A model generated the notes under the pieces. That model was given only the letters and a program-made list of their open reading frames with translations, made no database searches and was not told the DNA's origin. A DNA stretch of 64,000 nt, taken from NCBI RefSeq assembly GCF_027887165.1, contig NC_077229.1:208223753-208287752 (forward strand), in the 5' to 3' direction. Each line of letters begins with the position of its first letter. The stretch's first letter is position 1. This DNA comes from Monodelphis domestica (taxonomy: Eukaryota > Chordata > Mammalia > Didelphimorphia > Didelphidae). Made by a program: the position numbers and the translations under genes. Below, piece by piece: positions 56,116-64,000 of the stretch.

Positions 56116-56378
56116 TGAGCCAACCAGGTAGCACAATGGATAGAGTGCCAGGTTTGATAGAGTCAGGAAGACTTGAGTTCAAATCCAACCCCAGACACTT
56201 ACTAGCCAAGTGACTCTGAGTAAGTCATTTAATTTCTGTTTGCTTCAGTTTCCTCATCTATAAAATGAATATAATAGCATCTTCCTTGCAATGTTGTTAT
56301 AAGGATCAAATGAGATAAATTATAAAGTGATTAGCATATAGTAAGCCCTATATAAATACTAGCTTTTATTATTATTAT
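56116..56378 (+). mobile_element. SINE-A/MIR-type SINE, plus strand
   Basis: 'accaggtagcacaatggata', 'gacttgagttcaaatccaac', 'aggatcaaatgagataaatt', ending 'ctatataaatactagctttt'. Confidence 0.8.
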
Positions 56379-56379
56379 A

Positions 56380-56914
56380 CAGATTTCAAGGGAAAAATAA
56401 GCTCAAGTTTAAAGAGCTCATATGGCAAAGAAGTAAATAGAAGTTGTTGGCTATTAGAAGTCCTTCTCTCCCAATTGTGAGATGCTTAAGAAGTTCCCTG
56501 TAAAGGTGGTTGGTAAATCGTTGTCCCTTTTTGTCCTTGTCTCTCAGTGGAGATCCTGCTACTAACTGATCTAGAAATGTCATTGAGGATACTGGTGGGT
56601 AGATAGAAATATGGGAAACTTGACATTCTCTGGACTCTTCAAAGATGAAAGAGTCCTTATTCTATCAAAAGTGGTGGGAGGACACTTGGCCAAACTAGAA
56701 CCCCACCACCCACTCCTTGCTCATCCTCACACCTCCACTCCCAGGCAGCTCCTTCACAGAAGTTTCAGTTAGAGCTCCATTCTGGCTCCTTTCTGGAATT
56801 CTTTTTTTCATCTAATTCAATTCTTTTATCTGAGAGCCAGGAGGCCACTTTTTGTCCAGTATCATTTTACTTTAGCCAGTGGTTTTGAAAGACTTTCCCC
56901 ACTTTTCCTACAGG
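56380..56914. other. Unassigned stretch
   Basis: No gene or repeat recognised. Confidence 0.4.
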
Positions 56915-56915
56915 C

Positions 56916-57097
56916 TTTTTTTTCAAATCCTTACTTCTGAATTAGTATCAATTTGAAGTCTGAAAAGTGGCAAGGGGTAGACAACCTAATGACTTGCCCA
57001 GAGTCACACAGCCAAGAAGTGTCTGAGGTCAAATTTGAATCCAGGTCCTCCCAACTCCAGGCCTGGCTCTGTATCCACTGTGCTAACTAGCTGCCTC
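56916..57097 (-). mobile_element. SINE-B-like, minus strand
   Basis: 'ttcaaatccttacttctgaa' to 'gtgctaactagctgcctc'. Confidence 0.78.
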
Positions 57098-57174
57098 TTT
57101 TCTCATAGATGTGTTGCCATGGGTGATTAATTGAGAGTATTCTCACCAGTTAAGGTATCAAACCTAAAATTGGG

Positions 57175-57905
57175 TAGTAGGATGATTTTGGTCTTCCTCT
57201 GGAATTATACCCAATGAAATATAAAATTGAATATAAATTTTGACCCAGCAATACCAATTAAGTTTATTTCCTAAGGTGTTCAAGGAAAAATTATAGCAGC
57301 TCTCTTTGTGGTGGCAAAGAACTGAAAATAGAAGAGATGACCATCATTTGGGGAATGGCTAAGCAAATAATAGCTTATGAAATTGATGGAATAATACTAT
57401 GCTGTAAGAAATGGCTAGCAGGTTAAAAATAAATTATGGGGGGCAGCTGGGTGGCTCAGTGGATTGAGAGCCAGGCCCAGAGATGGGAGGTCCTGGGTTC
57501 AAATTTGGTCTTCCTAGCTGTGTGACCCTGGGCAAGTCACTTGAGCCCCATTACCTAGCCCTTACCACTCTTCTGGAAGGTAAGTGTTTTTAAAAATAAT
57601 AATAAAAAGTTATGAAAAGAACATATATGAAATTATGAGGAGTAAAATTAGCAGAACCAAGAGAACATTATATATAGCAACAGAAATATTGTTTAAAGAA
57701 TGTGTTTTGTATGTCCACCTCCAGGGAAAGAACTGATAAATAGAAATAAATAAATTTTAAAAATAAATTAAAAAAATAAATCAATAGTTTTATATATACA
57801 TGTATCTTTTTAGCAAATGATGCCTTCTTTAATAGGGCAAGGGATGGGAGAATGTTACTTGGGAATTTTAATGTAGCAAACAAATAAATTTAAAATTTAA
57901 AAAAA
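57175..57905 (+). mobile_element. L1 3' end, UTR type 1, split by SINE-B
   Basis: Left part: 'tttgacccagcaataccaat', 'ggtggcaaagaactgaaaat', 'ggggaatggctaagcaaata'. Right part from 57600: 'agcaacagaaatattgttta', 'gtatgtccacctccagggaa', 'caaatgatgccttctttaat'. Confidence 0.78.
57439..57597 (+). mobile_element. SINE-B nested in L1
   Basis: 'ggggcagctgggtggctcag' to 'ctcttctggaaggtaagtgt'. Shortened tail. Imperfect 'aaattatg' and 'aagttatg' at the edges. Confidence 0.85.
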
Positions 57906-57952
57906 GGAAATAGTATTTTTAGAGGAAAAAATGACTACAACTGATCAATATA

Positions 57953-58935
57953 TGTGAACCTTAAAAATTCCCAGACCCTACTTCATAAGATTGGATTAAG
58001 GCCATTCCCCATTTGGGCAGTGAACTCTACTTAGCTCAGGAATGTGAGAACTCTACTTCACCTACTTAAGTCTGCCCTAGGAGAAGATAAAGTTGTAAAC
58101 TCTTTTCTGAACAATGAAAAGTACTTAAACCCATACTTATAATAAGGCAAAAAGTTCTTAAGATAAGTACCTATAAAGGTCAAGCAACTTGTGAATTTAC
58201 AAGGAATAAAGAGCTGAGAAACTTACTTAGAGCTTTCCTGGTGTGAATTACTCAAAAATTTACACCTTCTTAGGTGTGGACTAAGAATGGTCTGTCCTTT
58301 GAAAAACGTCTACTGTGATTGGTAGATGGAAGAACTTAGGGGAGGTGACATAGGAGAAAGTTCCCTATATAAGGAGATGAGAAATCTGAGAAAAGAGGAA
58401 ATAGTCTCAAAGGAGGTTGTTGGGAGAGAGCTCTGGAAACAGGCTCTTGGAAGAGTCTCTGGCTGGAACTCCCTTTGAGGAGGACTCTGGCTGGAACTCC
58501 CTCTGAGGAGATTTTGTCTCTCTCGGGGCTCTCTCGGGACAGTCAGCTGGGAAGTCTGAATTGCAGCTGGTGCCTCTCTGGTCACTAGAATCCTTGCTTG
58601 GACAGATCTTGTGGTGAGTGATTAAGGACTGACTGATCTCTCAAGACTCAGGTCTAGGCCATGTTGGCTTAAGGCCCTTCATACTTATTCCTTTCTTACT
58701 CTTTCTCTCTTTCTTTAATTCCTCATTGTATTAATTAATTAAAATCTCTATAAAACACAGTTGACTTGGGTATATTTCATAATTGGGAATATTTCCCTGG
58801 CGACCACTTTATTTTTAATGTAAAAAACATTTCTGCGGTCACAATTTAATCATCCACTCTTTTATCTACTACAATTTAAGTCTTCCACTATTTTAATCAC
58901 TACAGTTTATGGCCTCAACTATTTTAACTATTACA
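57953..58935 (+). mobile_element. Solo LTR of an endogenous retrovirus
   Basis: Begins TG (57953) and ends CA (58935) with a 4-bp TATA repeat on each side, although the flank is AT-rich so this is weak. It carries a TATA box 'ccctatataagg' near 58362, a GA-rich leader with a tandem 'ctggctggaactccct' duplication at about 58456-58505, and an ATTAAA-type poly(A) signal near 58735. 'ggcgaccacttt' occurs near 58800, as in other marsupial LTRs I recall. No internal region; non-coding. Confidence 0.62.
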
Positions 58936-59435
58936 TATATTGAAAATGTCAGAAAACAAGTGCAATGTGTAACAACTATTGACCTCAAACCTCCACAAAG
59001 GAATAGGTGTTTTCTCATATCTCTTCATTCAAGTTCTGCTTGGTTTTTATAATTTTGTTACATTTATTTTAATTTTCTTGGTGGAGGTTATTTTTTGTTT
59101 TCATTGTTATAGTTATTGTGTATCATTTTCTTGATTCTTACTTCATCCTGTAGCAGTTTATATAAATCATTTCATACTTCTTTGTATGTATCTTTCATAC
59201 TTCATCACACACATCATTTCTTACAGCACCTAGTATTCCATTACATTCATGCACCATGATTCTGTTTGGTCATTCTCCAATTAATTGGTCTCTGCTTTTC
59301 TTTCTAGTTCTTCTCTATCACAAAAAGTGCTGCTACAAATAAATAAACTTCTTCATCCTATAAGATCTCATCAGGGATGGGACTTTACCTTATCACCACT
59401 CTCTGTCTGTCTGAATAGAGGGTAGAGTCATGAAC
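58936..59435 (-). mobile_element. L1 3' region, minus strand (about 59030-59380)
   Basis: 'gtattccattacattcatgc', 'attctccaattaattggtct' and 'aagtgctgctacaaataaa' are the reverse of the L1 ORF2 tail. The outer edges are unassigned. Confidence 0.6.
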
Positions 59436-60265
59436 TCCAAGCACATAGTAGGTGCTCAGTAAATGTTGATTGATTGGAACTTACAGAGACTTTTTTCTTT
59501 ACTGTCTTGGTTTCTTGGTTACTAAGCTCAGTAATGGAGTTCAAAGGTTCAAAGGATATGGAAGTCTTAGTTACTTTATTTGTATAATTCCAAATTGCTT
59601 TCCAAAATGGTTGCACCATTTCATAGCTCTACCAACAATGTGTTAGTTTCTCCCAGCTCTGAATATCTCATTTTTCACCTGCTTTGTATTGCTTTGGGAT
59701 TTCTGACTTTTCCACCATGCCCATTGGTATTGTTCCTGTGCTCCCAATCTCTACTCCCATTTTCTCTTCCTTTTGTGTATTTTCAATCCCCCCATTAGAT
59801 TGTAATCTCCTTGAAGGCAGGGACTTGGGGGGGGGTTGATGTTCGTATTTGTGTCCCATCACTTAATACAGTGCCTATTTACATGGTAAGTAATTAGTAA
59901 ACGTTGGTTGATTGATTGAAGCATAGAAGGAAGTTCTTTTACATAGCTTCCTTGGGGGCCAAGTCTTGGGTCAAGGATATGGAAATCTTAGTCACTTTAT
60001 TTGAATAATTCTAAATTGCTTTCCAAAATGATTGTATCATTTCACAGCTCCATCAACAACATATTAGTGTGCCTATCCTTTCATAACACCCCAGCATCAA
60101 GTTTTTAATTTGTTTTTAATCTTCCCATTTGAAGAATTTGCAGTGAGACCTTAAGGTTGCTTTGGTTTTCATTTCTCTTAATATTAGTGATTTGGAGCAT
60201 TGTTTTATGCACTTTGCAATTCTTCTTTTGAGAACTATTCATTTATATCCTTTGACCATTTGTCT
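59436..60265 (-). mobile_element. L2-tail plus L1 blocks occurring twice
   Basis: Block 1: L2 tail (about 59436-59478, 'agcacatagtaggtgctcag', plus strand) then L1 minus (59545-59660, 'aattgctttccaaaatggtt'). Block 2: L2 tail (about 59790-59922, 'attgtaatctccttgaaggc') then L1 minus (59980-60265, 'aattgctttccaaaatgatt', 'ggttttcatttctcttaata'). Confidence 0.6.
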
Positions 60266-60372
60266 ACTGTGTAGTAGCCTTAGTGTGAATTTAAGGGTTT
60301 TTTTTTTTAAAGTTACTTCTCTTGGAGGCATTTTCATTCTAAACCATAAGTTACTTAGGCTAGTCAAGGTAA

Positions 60373-60640
60373 TTATACAACTGGATGGCAGAGTGGAAAA
60401 AATTCTGGACCTGGAGTCAGGAACATCTGGGTTCAAATCCAGCCTCAGATACTTACTAGCTGTGTGACCCTGGGCAAGTCATCATCCCTCTGGTTGCCTC
60501 ATTTTTTTCTCAGTTGTAAAATGGGGGTAATAATACTACCTACTTCCCTTATTTTAAGGATCAAATGAGATAATACTTATAAAGTACTTTAGTACAGTCA
60601 CTGGCACAAAGTTGGTGCTTGATAAATGCTTGTTTCATCC
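60373..60640 (+). mobile_element. SINE-A/MIR-type SINE, plus strand
   Basis: 'tggatggcagagtggaaaaa', 'gggttcaaatccagcctcag', 'aaggatcaaatgagataata', 'gtgcttgataaatgcttgtt'. Confidence 0.82.
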
Positions 60641-60644
60641 TCCT

Positions 60645-60905
60645 ATTCCCCTCATTAAGCATTTAATAAGAACTTGCCATGATCAGGCATTGCAATAAGT
60701 GCTGAAAAGACAAAGAAAGGCAAAAAATAGTCCCTGTCCTTAAGGAGCACACATTCTAATGGGAAAAAAAAACAAACACATTTGAACAACTATATCTATC
60801 CTCGATATGTACAGTGTAAATGAAAAATAATCTCAGAAGAATTAAAGGAATTGTGGGATTAAACCCAGATAAAGAAACTTCAGATAGACGGTAAAGATAT
60901 TGGAG
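60645..60905 (+). mobile_element. Old repeat E, 5' part
   Basis: 'atttaataagaacttgccat', 'caaagaaaggcaaaaaatag', 'ttaaggagcacacattctaa'. Confidence 0.6.
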
Positions 60906-60929
60906 GAGGGGCAGCTAGTGTCTTTTATT

Positions 60930-61140
60930 CATTTATTTGTTTGTTTGTTTTTGTTTGTTTTATTTATTATTCTTCAAATTTTTCCCATGGTTAGATTCTC
61001 TCTTCCCTCCCTGCTCCTGGAGTTGACCAGCAATTCCACTGGGTTGTACAGATATTATCACTCAAAACCTAATAGAGCTTTTAGATCACCCCATTGTAAG
61101 CAGCAGGTTGTTCAGCATTCACACACGCTACCCCTACCTA
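60930..61140 (-). mobile_element. Possible L1 3' terminus, minus strand
   Basis: (TTTG)n then 'tctcttccctccctgctcct' and 'ggttgtacagatattatcac' resemble a reversed L1 UTR end. Confidence 0.4.
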
Positions 61141-61369
61141 CAGCATCGCTGGTGTGAGCTACCTAGTTCCACTCAACTATATGAGACATCCTTCTGTCTT
61201 TGTTGGCAAACTACACATCCAGGCATGCTATGATCACATCTGAGTGGATCAGAGATTATGGAGCCTGTGAGACAGAAGGCTCTTCTCTACCTGACACCCT
61301 AAAGAGCTTGTCTCTAGCTCCCACCCAGGCTTGATGAGAACAATTCAACACAATAATTTCAAAACAAGG

Positions 61370-61576
61370 GAGCAGCTGGTAGCTCAGTGGATTGAGAGCC
61401 AGGCCTAGAGATGGGAGGTCCTAGGTTCAAATCTGCCCTCAGAGACTTCCTTGCTGTGTGACCCTGGGCAAGTCACTTAACCCCCATTGCCTAGACCTTA
61501 CCTCTCTTATGCCTTGGAACCAATACACAGTAATGATTCCAAGATGGAAGGTGACGGTTTTTATTTAATAAATAAT
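61370..61576 (+). mobile_element. SINE-B with perfect 17-bp target-site duplication
   Basis: Complete element flanked by aataatttcaaaacaag at 61353-61369 and 61577-61593. One of the younger insertions in the window. Confidence 0.94.
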
Positions 61577-61593
61577 AATAATTTCAAAACAAG

Positions 61594-62440
61594 ATGAAAA
61601 ACTAGAGTCCGGATAAACTCATTTTGGACAAAAATAATAAAAACTGGATTCCATAGGATTTTCTTCAGATGACCACAAAGCTTGTTTCAATATTTGTACT
61701 TTGAACCCCATGCCATTGACTGATCCTTTCCAAATTGGACAGATTAAACTTCACTGGAGATTTCTGCACGTCAGCTTGTTCACAGGACTAAGAGTGACTG
61801 CAATGTGCCTAGATGTTCCAACCTTGACTGCAGGGATTCTGAAATAGTACTTTACGGATCCTGAGGCTACAGGAAAAGGAAGGCAGATGCTTCATTCAGT
61901 TCCCTGATGGTGATTTAAAAAAAAAATCTGGGAAGGGGAAATAGGTCAGTCACCTGCTAAAAATAAACCTCAGAGGTGTTTGGGAAAAGAGCCCATCTCC
62001 CACACTGTGACAAGAAAACAGCTAAAGAGTCATGTAGAGAAAGAGCCAGGGTTTGCAGGAAAGGGCAAAGAGGGCAAAATTTATATCTGGGGCATTCAAA
62101 TCTTTGGCATAGTAGTGTCACAGGCACACAGAGCATGGGGGATATGGGCCATGTCTGCTGAGGTCAGATCCTAGGAGGCAAGAGGTCTAGAGGCCAGAGG
62201 GGTCAGCAGGAGCAGACAGAGGCCATAAATCTAGGCAGGCAGAGGCCAGAGAAGTAAGCCAAAGCAGGAAATAAGAAACCCTGGCTAAAAGTCTGGAGAA
62301 GAAAAGGCCAGGGCCCACATAGTGTCAAAACAATTGGCTTTTTTTTTTTAATCAAGTTGTTTTTTTTTTCTTTATCTTTAGTTTTTCCCGTAGCACCTTC
62401 AATTCCAAATATGTCCCTTCTCTTCTACTAATGCACCTTC
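61594..62440. other. Unassigned stretch
   Basis: No exon, RNA gene or repeat recognised. Poly-T runs near 62339-62350 and 62360-62370. Two overlapping open frames near 61976-62174 look like chance. Confidence 0.4.
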
Positions 62441-62635
62441 TACATGAAATAGTTGGCTCCTTTCCCCAACTACCTTGTATAAATTATATATGTACTCACA
62501 TATTACAGGTTATCTCCTCTATTCGAATATAGCCTCCTTGAAGGCAGGGATGGGTTTTCTTTTGTCTTTGTATGCCTAGGACTTAGTTTAGTGTCTGGGA
62601 CAAGTTAAGTGCCTAATAAACTTTTGTTGAATGAG
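62441..62635 (+). mobile_element. L2 3' end
   Basis: 'tagcctccttgaaggcaggg', 'agtgtctgggacaagttaag' and 'gcctaataaacttttgttga'. Confidence 0.72.
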
Positions 62636-62949
62636 ATGGGGTAAAAGCCAAGATGGTGAAATGATAGGAAAACAGTGTGATAAGCTCCTATCCACCCTGA
62701 ATGCAATGAGAGCATGTTCAAATTAAGAAAAAGTCTCAATATCACAAATAACTCTAAATGGCTCTAGAAAATGCACCAGACTGGATTCTGATGGGGAAAT
62801 CCAGGAAGGTCACAGTGAATTCCTTATTCAACCTAGCTCAGCATAAGGAAGCAACCAGGATAGGTCTGTAGACTGGCCTCTATCCCAGTGTAGTTCCCTA
62901 GTTATTGGCTTGAGGATGGCCCATTGTAGCCTGGGAACTTTTTTCTTTA

Positions 62950-64000
62950 ATTTAAATTTATTTGCTTATTTGTTTGTTTGTTACATTAAAATTTCCAGGT
63001 AACTCCCTCCCATTAAAGAAGGCAAAATTTGACAAAAAAGATACTTGTATATATAAAATGATGTCTTTTTATTTCTATTTATCAGCTCCTTCTCTGGAGA
63101 TGGACATATAAAAATCATTCTTCAAATAATATTTCTGTTATATATAATGTTCTCTTGATTCTGCTCATTTCAGTCTTCATAATTTCATGTAGGTCTTTCC
63201 AAATTTAACCTGTTTATCACTAGTGCATAGTAGTATTCCATCACTATCATATCCACAACTTGTTCAACCATTCCCCAGCTTCCACTTCTTTGCCAACCCA
63301 AAGAGAGTTGCTATAAATATTTTAGAATATAGAGGTTCTTTTCCTTTTTCCATGATCACCTTAGGAAACAGACCCAATTGTAGTATTGCTGAGTCAAAAG
63401 ATATACACAGAGTTATAACTCTTTGAGCATAATTCCTCTCCAGTAGATTGAGAGTTGGACCTAGAGAAGGGAGGTCCTGGGTTCACATCTGACCTCAGAT
63501 ACTTCCTGCTTATGTGACTTTTAGCAAGTTGCTTAACTCTCATTGCCTAACTCTTACCACTCTTCTGCCTTGGAACCAATTCACAGTATTGATTCTAAGC
63601 TGGAAGGTATTTTTTTTAAAATAAAATAATGATTTAGAGCATTTTTTCATTATATATACCTTTGATTTCTTCATCTAAAAACTGTTCACATCTCTTGGCC
63701 ATCTTTGACCATTTATGAATTGGGGAATGGCTCATATTCTTATATATTTGGCAAAGTTCTCCATATATTTTAGATGAGGTCTCTATCCAAGAAACTATAA
63801 AATTCCCCCCAAAACTTAGTACTTTCCTTCTAATTTTGGCTATATTTGTTTTATTTAAACAAAAAAATTTAAGCTTACTGTATTCAAGATTATCCAGTTA
63901 TCCAATGGGAACTTTTTTTGGCTGTGATAATACAGCTGCTCTTTGGATACTGGAATAATCTAAGAAGAGCAGTTTGAGTTCCTGCTAAGGTATGAAGCAA
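62950..64000 (-). mobile_element. L1 LINE, minus strand, 3' end and ORF2 tail, split by SINE-B, leaving the window
   Basis: 3' end near 62950 with (TTTG)n. UTR phrases 'agctccttctctggagatgg' and 'attctgctcatttcagtctt', then ORF2-tail phrases 'gtagtattccatcactatca' and 'attgtagtattgctgagtca'. After the SINE it continues (63630-64000) with 'gatgaggtctctatccaaga'. Decayed. Confidence 0.72.
63435..63622 (+). mobile_element. SINE-B nested in L1
   Basis: 'gtagattgagagttggacct', 'ttcacatctgacctcagata', 'cagtattgattctaagctgg'. The first bases of the head are missing. Confidence 0.85.

Overview
The window looks like nuclear DNA from a marsupial. It is packed with two tRNA-derived SINE families that I associate with marsupials. 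One ends in a LINE-like tail (called SINE-A here); the other ends in a tail resembling 'ccttggaaccaatacacag' (called SINE-B). It also holds marsupial-type L1 3' ends, old L2, MIR and CR1/L3 copies, and long GGAA/GAAA microsatellites. Nothing in the sequence separates American from Australian marsupials with confidence. Family names are from memory, not from a library search.

One host gene is well supported: coding exon 1 of GFOD1 on the minus strand (7015-7267), with a consensus splice donor, inside a CpG island of about 1.3 kb. Bases 1-7008 are therefore the start of GFOD1 intron 1. Everything above about 8.4 kb is 5' flanking or intergenic DNA, in which I find no other host coding exon.

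Layout. 1-7.0 kb: intron with SINEs, hAT-like pieces and a 460-bp GGAA/GAAA array. 7.0-8.4 kb: exon 1, leader and promoter. 8.4-15.5 kb: L2, L1 and SINE fossils. 15.58-18.40 kb: a broken gammaretrovirus-type element whose structure (R to poly(A), inside a SINE) suggests it was copied in from RNA. 21.36-24.46 kb: a 5'-truncated but well-preserved non-LTR retrotransposon (endonuclease, reverse transcriptase, C-terminal finger) with two stops and two frameshifts. 24.5-49.8 kb: nested SINE, L1, L2, MIR and CR1 fossils. 49.85-50.14 kb: a nearly full-length 7SL (SRP RNA) pseudogene. 50-64 kb: more repeats, a 219-bp perfect GGAA array, a solo LTR with a visible promoter, and an L1 running off the right edge.

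The genes here do not form a pathway. The main interest lies in GFOD1's leader (CAG tract, upstream ORFs), the preserved LINE, the RNA-derived retroviral copy, the 7SL pseudogene and several multi-level insertions. I found no evidence of an undescribed functional system. Repeat edges are by eye, usually good to about 5-20 bases.
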